A stretch of DNA of 64,000 nucleotides from Actinomadura fibrosa. Its GTDB lineage: Bacteria; Actinomycetota; Actinomycetes; Streptosporangiales; Streptosporangiaceae. Location of the stretch: contig NZ_CAACUY010000007.1 in the NCBI RefSeq assembly GCF_900659615.1, forward strand, positions 1 to 64,000. Reading direction: 5' to 3'. Positions 1-9,140 of this stretch are shown in pieces. The translations under genes were made by a program, and so were the position numbers. The notes below the pieces were generated by a model. That model was not told the origin of the DNA and did not search any database. It was given only the letters and a program-made list of their open reading frames with translations. Position 1 is the stretch's first letter. Each line of letters opens with the position of its first letter.

Positions 1-89
1 GGACCCCGGCTGAACCCAACGACCTGCGATCCATCCGGCGAAGACCCGTCGTCACCGGCGTGATCAACGAATACCGACACGCCGCATAA
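1..89 (+). pseudogene. C-terminal tail of an integrase-type transposase, cut by the window edge
   Basis: The frame open from base 3 ends at a TAA at 87-89 and translates to a tail finishing in RRRPVVTGVINEYRHAA. Tails of the form 'R..R.GGVINEYRHAA' close many actinobacterial IS3/IS481-like integrase-core transposases. The DDE core would lie left of the window, so I cannot say whether that copy is whole. A second tail of the same kind lies on the opposite strand at 256-420, facing this one. Family assignment rests on the short tail only. Confidence 0.5.
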
Positions 90-255
90 CCCCAGCTCAA
101 GCCACCCAACTCAATAATCGAGCGGTACAGGATCTGCAACGTCCTCCACACTGATCTGACACCGGCACAATGGTCCCAATACGCGCCGTCCAGCACATAC
201 CAGCACACCTGTCCCAGTTGAATCCTGCCCCTGCCGGGAACCTCGTCCGTGCAGG

Positions 256-420
256 TCAAGCTGCATGCCGGTACTCGTTTAGGATTCCGCCCGGCCGTTG
301 CCTTCTTCGGACATTCAGGTGGGCGATCTGGGCTGATTCGCTGATAGGCGGAGGCAGCGGCTTGAACGGGCGGGCGTTGGCGATGCCCTGATGCGGGTGA
401 TGCTCGTTGTAGAAGGAGCT
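256..420 (-). pseudogene. C-terminal fragment of an integrase-type transposase
   Basis: On the minus strand this segment reads FYNEHHPHQGI...PFKPLPPP...RRRQRPGGILNEYRHAA and stops at 256. 'YNxHRPHQGI' and the 'GGIxNEYRHAA' tail are hallmarks of the end of IS3/IS481-like integrase-core transposases. Upstream of about 420 the frame continues but no longer resembles a transposase, so the catalytic core is missing. It converges tail-to-tail with the fragment at 1-89. From 421 to 678 I see no gene. Confidence 0.6.
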
Positions 421-678
421 CTTTCCAGCCTCCGGTGCCAGCGCAGCACTGTCGACGGCCGCACCAGTAGCCGCATTCGCCACGATACCTTTGGATGGCG
501 ATCGGGTGTAGCAACATTGTAAGCAGCGCCCGACTCGCGGCAACCAGCCCGCCGTAGCCTGTCCCTAAGATTGTTCGATTAGAACCCGGGCCGCTAGCTC
601 GCCGCCCCTGTGCTTCTCACCTGTACGGATGTAGTTTTCGGTAAGCACAGCGTCGAATGGCACCAAACGTCTGCGGAT

Positions 679-2316
679 CTAGTGATTCGTATAGTATGAC
701 AGGCGCAATTCGACACCTGTCTCGCGTCCATGTTCCGTGAGTGGTGCACCACCGGAACGTGGAGTCCAGACCCAGGGGCGGACATGTGGTGCCGTCTCCT
801 TTTTGCCAGATTCGACACGCAACTGGCGGATCAAGGCGTCTCTGGCCACGGCTGCCTGCTCAGGGTTGCTGAAGCGCCGGTCGACTGGACGCTGGAGGCG
901 ATCTTGCTCGACCGCTTCCGCTGTGGCGATGACGTCGTCCCAGTGCTCACTGGACATGTCGATCGGTGGACGGGGCGAGATGCCGGCGCCGAAACGTCCG
1001 CCGCTGTAAGAGAGCAGAGCGCGAGCGATCTCGTGGCGACCGGCACGAAGGACGCTGATCGAGCAGACGTCGAGTCTCCTGGTCCGCTCAAGGAAACGTG
1101 GGCCGCCTCCGAAGATGTCGAAGTCGGGAAAGATCTCAGCCTCAGTCAAGGTGGCGACGACATGATGAGCACCGCCGATACGCTCGATGGTCACCGCGTC
1201 GAGAACCGCCCAAGGCAGCCACGACGTGCCGCTTCGCGCGAAGAGCTGAACGCCCTGCCGCCCGATCTCCAGCCGCAGCGGCCTCCTGGCCATACCGAAG
1301 ATGCCGACGCAGAATAGCAACACCAGGGCGCCGACTACTGCGAGCACGACTCTCCAACCGAGTGCGGTCTCCGGGAGTAACGCCCCGATGATCAGGCCGG
1401 CTCCAAGGACCCCCGACAGCGCGGTGTTGATCCAGTAGAGCCGCCGATGCGCCTCGAATGACAGGTACTCGTTCTCGGCGTTGCCGCGACTCTGACGGAA
1501 CGGATCCCAGACCTCTACCGTCTCGTGAGACTTCACCGCTTCAGGGCTACGGGGGAGTGATGCCTCGGTCGCTGGGAGCTGACGGTTTCGGGTGAGCGCG
1601 ATGAGTTCAGCCGTCCGGGTCGCGCGTTTCTCGGGTGTGGGAAGACCCTCGGATCTCATGACGAGGCGGAGGCGTTGGTAGACAGATTCGATCGTGAGGA
1701 ACTCGCCTCCATCCTCGATGCCTGTCTCGAGCAGGTTGAGGAGCCGTCCGGTGAAGGCTGTGTGCTCTTCACCAGGGAGGGCGAGGGCGACCTGGTCGCG
1801 CTGAGCGGAGGTGAGCACATACGTCCCGTGGACATCGATCTGTCCGAGCACCGAGGTGGCCGAGTCTGACATGAGGTCAGCTAACACCCGACCAGAGAAA
1901 CAGCAGTCTAGGATGACGACCTTATTGGAGGCCGGGCTGTCAAGGATCGCACTGCGCAGTTTCTCATATTCGAGGGCGCTGAACTCGGGCGAGTCCCACT
2001 CGCTGTCCGGCAGTGCAAGATACAGCTCATGGCGCTTTCCGCCGACGAGACCGTGCCCGGCGTAGTAGACGAGAAGTAGATCCTCGGCTTGGGACATCGA
2101 GGACCTGAGAGTGCGGCCGAGCCGACGGATGTCACCCTCGTCCACGATCGTGGTGCAGTTGCCGGCGGGGACGATCCCCTTCTGCGGATCGGTGAACACC
2201 CGGGCCAGGTCTGCCAACGATCGTTCGACGGCGGGCAGGTCCGGCAGGCGCTCGTCGGCGTAGTGCGTGGTGCCTATCAGGACGAGGCGTGACCGGTCGG
2301 GATCGGGTAGCCGCAT
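679..2316 (-). CDS. Caspase-like (peptidase C14) protein with membrane segments
   Basis: The N-terminal 230 residues form a caspase/metacaspase-type domain. The catalytic His is in YYAGHG near residue 88 and the catalytic Cys in DCCFSG near residue 139. After a linker, two hydrophobic stretches at roughly residues 297-345 suggest a membrane hairpin, followed by a soluble C-terminal domain of about 200 residues I do not recognise. I chose the ATG at 2316; a TTG directly upstream is possible. The gene begins 3 bases after the stop of the EACC1 gene, so the two are probably one transcript. EACC1-effector pairs are known predicted conflict systems in which the caspase is the death-like effector. 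Its activating signal and substrate are not visible here. Confidence 0.85.
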   Translation of the reverse strand: MRLPDPDRSRLVLIGTTHYADERLPDLPAVERSLADLARVFTDPQKGIVPAGNCTTIVDEGDIRRLGRTLRSSMSQAEDLLLVYYAGHGLVGGKRHELYLALPDSEWDSPEFSALEYEKLRSAILDSPASNKVVILDCCFSGRVLADLMSDSATSVLGQIDVHGTYVLTSAQRDQVALALPGEEHTAFTGRLLNLLETGIEDGGEFLTIESVYQRLRLVMRSEGLPTPEKRATRTAELIALTRNRQLPATEASLPRSPEAVKSHETVEVWDPFRQSRGNAENEYLSFEAHRRLYWINTALSGVLGAGLIIGALLPETALGWRVVLAVVGALVLLFCVGIFGMARRPLRLEIGRQGVQLFARSGTSWLPWAVLDAVTIERIGGAHHVVATLTEAEIFPDFDIFGGGPRFLERTRRLDVCSISVLRAGRHEIARALLSYSGGRFGAGISPRPPIDMSSEHWDDVIATAEAVEQDRLQRPVDRRFSNPEQAAVARDALIRQLRVESGKKETAPHVRPWVWTPRSGGAPLTEHGRETGVELRLSYYTNH

Positions 2317-2319
2317 CAA

Positions 2320-2679
2320 CTACTCCGGCCGCTCCGCGTTAAGCGCATGCCGGAGGAGACCCTCAATGTCTTCACGGCTCACGCGCTTCGCCTCAATCTC
2401 GATCTTTTGGCCCGGCTCACTTTGGACGAGCAGCCGGATGTCAGAACGGCGCGGCTGAGCCAGCCACACCTTAAGCGAGGACGCAAGGACCGACACAACA
2501 CCGCCTGACCCGACCGCCACCATCAGGGCGTCGACCGCCGAACCCATCTCGCCGGGGCGCGGCGGAGGCGCTTCCAACCGGGCCCGGCCCGCCAGGTCTG
2601 GCTCCCCTCTAAGCCAGTCGGCAAGTGATTCGAGCGTGGATGCTTGATCGTTCTCCGTGATCGAGATGCGCAGGTCCAT
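2320..2679 (-). CDS. EACC1-family protein (effector-associated constant component)
   Basis: A 119-residue protein beginning MDLRISI, with a hydrophobic glycine-rich middle (VAVGSGGVVSVLASSLKVWL) and an end of the type 'QKIEIEAKRVSREDIEGLL'. This layout matches the EACC1 family, a small constant partner encoded beside variable effectors such as caspases and trypsins. The ATG at 2679 is preceded by GGAGGG at good spacing, so the longer upstream frame is unlikely. It is the first gene of a two-gene unit with the caspase. Its biochemical role is not established; coupling a sensor to the protease is an inference from family context. Confidence 0.8.
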   Translation of the reverse strand: MDLRISITENDQASTLESLADWLRGEPDLAGRARLEAPPPRPGEMGSAVDALMVAVGSGGVVSVLASSLKVWLAQPRRSDIRLLVQSEPGQKIEIEAKRVSREDIEGLLRHALNAERPE

Positions 2680-2922
2680 GCACCCTCCACGGTGCTGCTC
2701 GAATGCTCCTCGACAACGGTAGTTCACCGTGTGCTACAAGGCCACCTTCGAGATCGACTTGAAACCCGCAATGGGCGCCAGCGGAGAAGCTCGCTCAAGC
2801 GCCCTGGGCTTGCACGCTCTCGGCGTCAACAACTCAGGTATCTCGCCGATGTCTTCTCTGGAGCCAGGCGAACCGCGGATCTCTGAACATCTAAGAGATG
2901 CTTTCTCGGCTTACCTTACCTG

Positions 2923-2933
2923 AACGTTACGTT
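2923..2933. promoter_or_regulatory. Short palindrome in an AT-rich leader
   Basis: AACGT-T-ACGTT is a perfect 5+1+5 inverted repeat about 50 bases before the Crp/Fnr-type gene, inside an unusually AT-rich stretch. It could be an operator, perhaps for that regulator itself. It does not match a classical Crp half-site and may be chance. Confidence 0.25.
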
Positions 2934-2984
2934 GTTATATGTTGAGCTAGCCAGGCTGCTCTGCTGAAAATTACACTCTGCGGC

Positions 2985-3653
2985 ATGGTGGAGGACACTT
3001 CGATCCGCATCATGGACGTTCTGACCGAGGAACAGCGTGTGGCTCTGGAGGCTCTGGGTGAACCTGTCAAGTTCCCGGCCGAGTGCACGATCTTCTGGGA
3101 AGGGCAACCTTCTCATTCGGTACTGATCATTCAAGAGGGACATCTCAAGGTGACCCGCACCGACGCCGGCGGCAACGAGGTCATCCTTGCTGTCCGTGGT
3201 GAGAACGAGATCATGGGCGAGGAAGGCGTTCTCATGGGCGAGCCTCGGTCAGCCACCGTGACAACGATCACGCCGGTGAGTGGTCTGGACATCGGTGCCG
3301 ACGACCTGTTGTGTTTCGTCGACCAGCACCGTCTGTGGGTCGTGATGTATCGGGCTGCAGTACGCCGCCGCCGCCAGTCCGACCAGCGGGCCATGCTGGC
3401 GCGGCTGGACGTCAAGAGCCGGTTGGCGCGTTGGCTGCTGGAGCTCGCTGACGAGGTCGGCGAGCCTGTCGAGGACGGATGGGCGATCGGTGCCACCTTG
3501 TCCCAGCAGGACTTCGCCGGGAGGATCGGCGCGTCCCGAGACGCAGTCGCCATTGAGCTGCGACGGTTCCGGGACCAAGGGCTGGTCACCACCGGGCGGA
3601 GGAGGATCGTGCTTCATGATCTTGAGGCGCTGCGGCAGATCTCGCTCATCTGA
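2985..3653 (+). CDS. Crp/Fnr-family transcriptional regulator
   Basis: A 222-residue protein with a cyclic-nucleotide-binding-like beta-roll at about residues 15-125 (FPAECTIFWEGQPSHSVLII, then GENEIMGEEGVLMGEPRSA). A long helix and a C-terminal Crp-type winged helix follow, with the recognition region SQQDFAGRIGASRDAVAIEL near residues 168-187. Length and order fit the family. The E of the classical R-S/T-A phosphate-binding motif is partly kept (GEPRSATVTT), so nucleotide binding is possible but not certain. The next gene starts 26 bases downstream on the same strand, suggesting an operon with the MazG-like protein. The target genes are unknown. Confidence 0.85.
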   Translation: MVEDTSIRIMDVLTEEQRVALEALGEPVKFPAECTIFWEGQPSHSVLIIQEGHLKVTRTDAGGNEVILAVRGENEIMGEEGVLMGEPRSATVTTITPVSGLDIGADDLLCFVDQHRLWVVMYRAAVRRRRQSDQRAMLARLDVKSRLARWLLELADEVGEPVEDGWAIGATLSQQDFAGRIGASRDAVAIELRRFRDQGLVTTGRRRIVLHDLEALRQISLI

Positions 3654-3678
3654 ACAGCACGGCGGGAGCAGAGAGGCC

Positions 3679-4017
3679 ATGGAACAGATGATCACAGAAC
3701 CCGAACTCGGGCCGTTCCAAGACATGTGGGACGCCTGGGAGGACGTTCGCGACGAGCTGCTCGACAAGCCTCTCTCTCACTTCCAACGTGCGGCCGAGAT
3801 CCAGTTCGAAGAACTCGCTGAGCACCTGGCAGCCGGCGATCGCGAGGCTGCGGCGCGGGAAGCAACCGATGTCATCAGCGTCGCGTTGAACCTGCTTCGC
3901 AGCCTCGGCTATACCCCGGCGGAGATCGGGATCATCGCAAGGTCCCGCGCCGCACAGCGGATGCAGGGACGAACCCAGCAGATCCTCGAGAAGTACCAGA
4001 GGGACTACGACATCTAG
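3679..4017 (+). CDS. Small all-helical protein, MazG-like pyrophosphatase type
   Basis: A 112-residue helical protein starting at an ATG preceded by a purine-rich site (GGAGCAGAGAGG). It carries acidic pairs in successive helices, FEELAEHLAAGDREAAAREATDV, an arrangement like the EExxE...ExxD metal site of MazG/all-alpha NTP pyrophosphatases. The end, R-x-Q-R-M-x-G-R-T-Q-Q-I-L-E-K-Y, also resembles that group. If so it would hydrolyse a nucleotide triphosphate to monophosphate. The call rests on motif spacing only. It follows the Crp/Fnr regulator closely and may be co-transcribed. Confidence 0.5.
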   Translation: MEQMITEPELGPFQDMWDAWEDVRDELLDKPLSHFQRAAEIQFEELAEHLAAGDREAAAREATDVISVALNLLRSLGYTPAEIGIIARSRAAQRMQGRTQQILEKYQRDYDI

Positions 4018-4167
4018 CAAGTCAGACGAGCGCCTGCGGATCAGGCCGACGGGCAAGGGAGGTGCCGGAGAGCTCACCTACGGAAGTGGCGGCCCACCTG
4101 CGCCAACAGGAGGGCCGCCTGCGGATTCCAGCCTCAGTACTGCGAACGAAGGACCTGGAGCATCCAC

Positions 4168-4413
4168 ATGAGCAGACTACGCCTCCACGGCGACGGCACC
4201 CAGATCACCTGGCGATCGAGCCGCGCCGCCAAGTCGACCTTGATCATCAGCGGTGCCATCAGCGCCGCTGTCGTGGCCATCGTGTACCCCACGCTCGGCT
4301 TTTCGCTCAACGTCGGCGCGGTGATCTTTGTAACCCTCCGTGCCCTCGCACAGGAACCGGCCAGATCCTCCGACAGGCATGACCAGGAGAGCCGAGAAGA
4401 CAGGACCCGCTGA
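4168..4413 (+). CDS. Small membrane protein, function unknown
   Basis: An 81-residue protein with two hydrophobic stretches, TLIISGAISAAVVAIVYPTL and FSLNVGAVIFVTLRALA, then a charged tail. The ATG at 4168 follows GGACCTGGAG at suitable distance. I do not recognise a family. It lies between the MazG-like gene and the integrase on the same strand. An overlapping frame from 4062 is less protein-like and I did not call it. From 4414 to 4680 I see no gene. Confidence 0.4.
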   Translation: MSRLRLHGDGTQITWRSSRAAKSTLIISGAISAAVVAIVYPTLGFSLNVGAVIFVTLRALAQEPARSSDRHDQESREDRTR

Positions 4414-4680
4414 CAGCAGGGGTGAGGCGCTCTGCTTTCGCCGAGGGAACCCATGGCCACCGGTCGACGAATGGGCGCCTCACCGCTGCACAGTGCTTCA
4501 ATCCCTGCGGATCGACTGCCAGCAGAGCACACCTGTGATCACGGGGCGGTCCTTCCAAGGTGAAGGCGGGCTCTGACGCTGGCGTTCGGTACGAGGGAGG
4601 ACGCCTTGTCACCGATCATCTAATCCGCGCAGGCGTGGTCGGCTCGAGCCGTCCTCTCGGTGCGGCGGCATCATGGCTGT

Positions 4681-6090
4681 ATGGAAGGTGTCCGAAGTAC
4701 CGGTGGGGTATACCGGCGGTGCGGTTGCGAGGACCCGTTCGCTGGTCGGGCGGTGGGCAGCAGGTGCCCGCGGTTGGCGGCTGAGCGGAGTCACGGCAGC
4801 TGGTACCTGCGGTTGGAATTGGGCCGCGGTCCGGGTGGGATCCGTCGGCGGGTCCGGCGGGGCGGGTTCCCCACCCGGAAGGCGGCTGAGGAGGAACTGC
4901 GTCGGTTGCGTGGGCCAACGGGCAGTCCATTGACGGTGGGAGAGTGGCTGGCGCGGTGGTTGGAGCAGCATCCGGGTGCGGTATCGACGGTGGCGGGTTA
5001 CGCCGATCACGTGCGCCGCTATCTGACGCCGCTGCTGGGCGATCTGCTGGTCGCGGAGGTGACGGTGAGTCACGTGGAGCAGATGCTGGCCACGATCGTC
5101 CATGACCACAAGCAGAAGGGGCGCTCGCTGACGGCGGCGACGTTGTCTCGGATTCGGGCGACGTTGCGTGCGGCGTTGAACGCCGCGTTGCGGGCGGGGT
5201 TGATTGAGGAGAATCCGGCGTCGTTGGTGGTGTTGGCGCCGGGGCGGCGGCCGCGGGCGGTGGTGTGGACGGCGGGCCGTGTTGAGCAGTGGCGGCGGAC
5301 GGGGGAGCGTCCTGCGGTGGCGGTGTGGACCGTCGCATTGACCGCCCAGTTCCTCAACGGCATCCGTTCCCATCGCTTGTACGCCGCCTATCACCTGATC
5401 GCTTTGCGGGGGGTGCGGCGTGGTGAGGCGGCTGGGTTGCGGTGGTGCGAGGTCGACCTGGACGAGGGGACCGCGGTGATCTGCCGGCAGGTGCAGCGCC
5501 GGGACGGCGAGCTGGTGGTGTGTGCGCCGAAGACACCGCACAGCAAGCGGGTCATCGCACTGGACCACACCACCGTCGCGGCGCTGCGCGCACACCGCAC
5601 CAGGCAGCTGGCCGAGCAGGACGCCCACGGCGACGGGTACTGCGACAGCGGGCATGTGTTCACCAACCTCAACGGCGAGCCCGTCTCGCCGGGCTGGCTC
5701 ACCCACCAGTTCCAGCGGCTGATCGTCGAACAGGAGATGCCGCCGATCCGGCTGCATGACCTGCGGCACGGCGCGGCGACGCTGGCGTTGGCGGCGGGGG
5801 TGGAGTTGAAGGTGGTGCAGGAGATGCTGGGTCATTCCAGCATCGTGCTGACCGCTGACACCTACACCAGCGTGCTCCCTCAGGTCGCCCGGACCGCGGC
5901 GGAGAAGACCGCCGCGCTGCTATTGCATGCCGCCGGGATCGTGCCCGGCACCAACCGTCGCCGCGGCAAGGGTCCGGTCCGCCGCCGACGGCGTGCCCCG
6001 CGCGGCGGACGGGCCCGGCTGCCGCGTCGGCACCTCGGCAGGGCGAAGGGTCATAGGCCGTCCCGGCCTCGGGCTCGACCACCGGGCTGA
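4681..6090 (+). CDS. int: Tyrosine recombinase (phage/ICE-type integrase)
   Basis: A 469-residue site-specific recombinase. It has an AP2-like N-terminal part (GSWYLRLELGRGPGGIRRR), a SAM-like core-binding domain around residues 85-175, and a catalytic domain. The active-site pieces are R in LRGVRRGEAAGLRW (about 245), the lysine strand (APKTPHSKR), HDLRHG (about 360), LGHSS (about 383) and the nucleophile Y in TADTYTSV (about 394). The C-terminus ends in a long Arg-rich tail. I chose the ATG at 4681; a GTG at 4660 is the alternative. A tRNA-Lys 3'-half lies about 270 bases downstream and is the likely attachment core. No excisionase or replication gene is recognisable beside it. Confidence 0.9.
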   Translation: MEGVRSTGGVYRRCGCEDPFAGRAVGSRCPRLAAERSHGSWYLRLELGRGPGGIRRRVRRGGFPTRKAAEEELRRLRGPTGSPLTVGEWLARWLEQHPGAVSTVAGYADHVRRYLTPLLGDLLVAEVTVSHVEQMLATIVHDHKQKGRSLTAATLSRIRATLRAALNAALRAGLIEENPASLVVLAPGRRPRAVVWTAGRVEQWRRTGERPAVAVWTVALTAQFLNGIRSHRLYAAYHLIALRGVRRGEAAGLRWCEVDLDEGTAVICRQVQRRDGELVVCAPKTPHSKRVIALDHTTVAALRAHRTRQLAEQDAHGDGYCDSGHVFTNLNGEPVSPGWLTHQFQRLIVEQEMPPIRLHDLRHGAATLALAAGVELKVVQEMLGHSSIVLTADTYTSVLPQVARTAAEKTAALLLHAAGIVPGTNRRRGKGPVRRRRRAPRGGRARLPRRHLGRAKGHRPSRPRARPPG

Positions 6091-6360
6091 GTCCCGGAGG
6101 TCTGCCTCGGCGCCGCACCGTAACTCAGAGCTCCGGCTCCCTGCCCCCGAACCCGAACACCGGAGAGGGCAAACCGCATAGTGAAGCCGCATCGGCCGGG
6201 GCGGCCGATGCGTGGTTCGACCTGCCCAGGTTGAGGAACTGGAGGGGGCCTGTCCGTGCGAGGTTCTCCGGCGTGGGGTTCGTCCCCAGGCGGGCCTCAT
6301 CCCGGCCTCAGGCATGATCGACCACGCCCGGCGGTGTGCGTGTCCGCCCTGGTCAGGTGG

Positions 6361-6405
6361 GGTGGGTCGCGTGGGACTCGAACCCACAACCTACGGATTA
6401 AAAGT
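6361..6405 (-). other. 3' half of a tRNA-Lys gene: probable att core of the integrase
   Basis: Read on the minus strand this is the anticodon loop with anticodon TTT (CTTTTAATCCG), the variable region, a complete T arm (GTGGG-TTCGAGT-CCCAC) and a 3' acceptor strand GCGACCC-ACC. The sequence to the right (6406 onward) lacks the D arm, the 5' acceptor strand and even a matching 5' anticodon stem, so this is not a whole tRNA gene. Identity starting in the anticodon loop and running to the 3' end is the classical core used by tyrosine integrases, and one is encoded next door. No second copy is visible in the window. Confidence 0.75.
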
Positions 6406-7300
6406 GCCGCCACATCCCGCTCCGTGCCAGTCCGTTTCGAAACCGCCGAGCCGACAACGAGCCGACATAGGCGTGTGGGATGTGTGGCTGCTTGCCGGGC
6501 AACCTCGCTCGACCAGCATGGACGGGATTGTCGGCAAGCGCATCGTCGGCGCTATCAAAGCGTCGCGCTTACCTGCGGCGCCGGCCAGTGTGGCGTCGGG
6601 ACGCCGTAGTCGGTTCCCAACCGGTCCGCCGGGTCCTGCCACACCACCAGCACTGTCCGCGCGACCACCCGGTCCGACCCGGCATGCAGACCGGGTGCGG
6701 CCAACCCCGCCATCGCCAGGTGACGATCAACACCACGGTGTGCCGGACCGGGCACACCAGGACATCTGGCCGCCCGTCGCCTACACCGACCACCTCAAAT
6801 CGTCTAGATCCGCCGGTACGGCTGCAGCAACCACTCATCCCATCTTACGAGGAAGATCACTTTCTGCCCGCTCAGCCTCGGCTTGGCGCCTTCCGACTCT
6901 CGCGACCGGTGGCCCGAGACCAGCGCCTGCCCAAGCCCAACGACGACGTCGAGTTCACCTTGTATCGCGCTGTCTGCGACGGGATGGTGACACTGGCCGC
7001 CGCCGCCCAGCACGCCACCACCAACTGGACCATCACCCTGCGTACCCTGCACCGGCCAGACCGGGTTCGCCTCGGTCAATAAGTTCTGCACCCTAGTGGA
7101 GTGCCGGTGAGAATCGTGTCACGAGCCGCAGACGGCGGTGATCTCGTGAGGGACTCCCTGGCCTGAGTAGTCGCGGTACGGACAATGCCCGATGAGAGCG
7201 GTCATGCCCTTGCGGCTCAGCCGCCACCCGGCGAACCGCTTCCGACGTACCCAAGAAACCCTTCCCCGCAGGGTCGTTATCGCTGGCAAGATACGACACT
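6406..7300. other. No gene recognised
   Basis: Several frames are open here on both strands, but none shows a known domain, a convincing ribosome site or protein-like composition along its length. The stretch lies directly beside the attachment core and may be old element DNA. I cannot support a gene. Confidence 0.4.
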
Positions 7301-8098
7301 ATGGCGAACTTCTTGATAAAAGATCTACGGGGAATCGCTGAGGGCTTCCCCGAGAGCTTGAACGACTGGCCCCACATCCCGTGCCCTACCTGCACGCGAG
7401 GCAGTTTGCTCCCCATCCCTGACACGTTCGTGGCAGAGGAGTCAGTCACTAGTAGGTCCTTGCACGACAACGAGGCGTGGGAGCCCGAGTGGATCCAGGG
7501 TGACTTCCACTGCGTGCTTACGTGCAGGAAAGAGACCTGCGATCACGTGCGCGTCATCGGCGAGATGACCGTCGGCTGCGCAGGCCGGCATGACATCCAG
7601 TACGAGCAGTACTTGACGCCGACCATGTTCTTTCCGGCTCTGCCTCTTCTCGAAAGCCGCGCCCTGTGCCCCCCAGAGGTTGGGGAGCGAGTGGACGCCG
7701 CAGCCAAGATCCTTTGGCTCGACCCCAACGCTGCTGCGAACAGGATCCGGGCAGCGGTCGAGGCCCTGATGGACGACCGGAATGTAATCCGTACGCAGCC
7801 CAATCGTGAGGGGAAGGTCGTCAGGCTTAGCCTTGACAAACGGATTGCAAGTTTCAAGACAGCGCTGCCGCAGCATGCGGACGCCGCTGAACTGCTCCTG
7901 GCCGTCAAGTGGATCGGCAACGTGGGCAGCCACGAGGACGTTCTCCGCGTCCCTGACGTCCTGGAGGGAGTCGAGTTCTTGGACCGCGCCCTTTCCTTGA
8001 TCTATGACACGAACCTCGACGACATAAGGAAGAGGGCATCCGAGGTCACAGCTCGGCGAGGACGGCCCAGCACCTTCTCCATCAAGGTCCCGTTCTGA
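7301..8098 (+). CDS. DUF4145-domain protein
   Basis: A 265-residue protein. The N-terminal half has paired cysteines (PCPTC near residue 28 and CRKETC near residue 76) that probably bind zinc. The C-terminal half is helical with A-A-N-R-I-R-A-A-V-E-A-L near residue 146 and K-W-I-G-N-V-G-S-H near residue 207. That combination is the DUF4145 pattern, a HEPN-like helical domain found in defence islands and in restriction subunits. Whether it is an active RNase is unclear; the canonical R-x4-6-H motif is not obvious, although NVGSHED could contribute a histidine. It stands alone, with decayed DNA on both sides. Confidence 0.75.
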   Translation: MANFLIKDLRGIAEGFPESLNDWPHIPCPTCTRGSLLPIPDTFVAEESVTSRSLHDNEAWEPEWIQGDFHCVLTCRKETCDHVRVIGEMTVGCAGRHDIQYEQYLTPTMFFPALPLLESRALCPPEVGERVDAAAKILWLDPNAAANRIRAAVEALMDDRNVIRTQPNREGKVVRLSLDKRIASFKTALPQHADAAELLLAVKWIGNVGSHEDVLRVPDVLEGVEFLDRALSLIYDTNLDDIRKRASEVTARRGRPSTFSIKVPF

Positions 8099-8320
8099 GT
8101 CAGTGACCGCGAACATGCAGGAGGCGTGTGGGCTCCCCGGTCGGTTGCTGCTCGCGCTCTGAACCTGCTGAAGACTCGGACTCCGCGTGCTGGTCCGAGC
8201 CATCCGTGCAGCCGACTTCGGTGATCGACAGCTTCGACGTTGACGCGATGGCCGTCTCACGTCACGACCCACGCCCTCTGACTAGGTCAGACTCGTACAC
8301 CACCTCTGTGGACGCAACCC

Positions 8321-9140
8321 TTGGTGCCGGGCGCCGGTGACGCCGGTGTGGACGTCGACGAGCTGTTCGACGCCATCGAGGACGCCCTGGACGCCAGAAC
8401 CGTGCCGGGGATCCCTCAGGACGTCCTGGCCGACGAGGACGACGTCCCCGGAAGGTCCTTCGCGGACACCCTGCAGGACCTGGCCGACGCGCACGCCGCC
8501 GCGTACCCCGACGGCGCGTGCGCCGACCCCTGGCCGCCTCGTGCCGTTGAGTTCCTCTCCGAACAGGACCGGCTCCGGAGGGCCCTGTGCGAGGCGTGGC
8601 GGGAAGCCCACGCTGCTCACCAGCAGGCCGAAAAGGAGGCCGCCGCCGACGCCCCGGCGGTCGCGGACGTGCTGCCTGCGCCGGTCGCCGACAGATCAGC
8701 GCCCGCCACGCCCTGTGGACCGACATCGCCCGGTAGCGCGCCGACCTGGCGGCCGCGCACACCGACGACCTTGACCAGCGTGCCACCCTGCCGCTCGCGG
8801 CTACGCCGCCGCGGCCCTGGCGGTGTTCAACGCGGCCGTCGCCGGCGCCGACCCGCGTCCAGCCTCCTGCGGGCGATGACGACGGCTGGGACGACCCGCA
8901 CCTGGCTCCGCCCGCCGGGACCGGCATCCACGCCGTCGACGCCGAAGCCGCCAAGCTACGCGCCACCGCCGTTGGAATCCGATCAAGCGCCGCGGCCCCG
9001 CCCTCAAACGCCGTCGCAGCCGCTTCGCCTCCGTCGCGTCCGCCCTGCTGGATCCGGCACTCCCTTCGCCGAGCTGGCTCGGATCCTGCAAAGCACACCG
9101 AGGGCGGCGCCCTCCGCCAGCGCTTGCATCCGCAGGCCTG
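8321..9140 (+). pseudogene. Decayed coding sequence of unknown function
   Basis: From 8321 the frame is convincingly coding: acidic and helical, with D-V-D-E-L-F-D-A-I-E-D-A-L-D and R-A-V-E-F-L-S-E-Q-D-R-L-R-R. This lasts until about 8700. Protein-like sequence then continues in another frame (DDGWDDPHLAPPAGTGIHAV near 8877) with an in-frame stop between. This looks like one gene broken by a frameshift and a stop. I do not recognise the family. No clear start with a ribosome site is visible. Confidence 0.4.

Noticed and set aside
6361..6440. Complete tRNA gene
   Set aside because: Only the anticodon loop to 3' end is present; no D arm or 5' acceptor strand can be built from the adjoining sequence.
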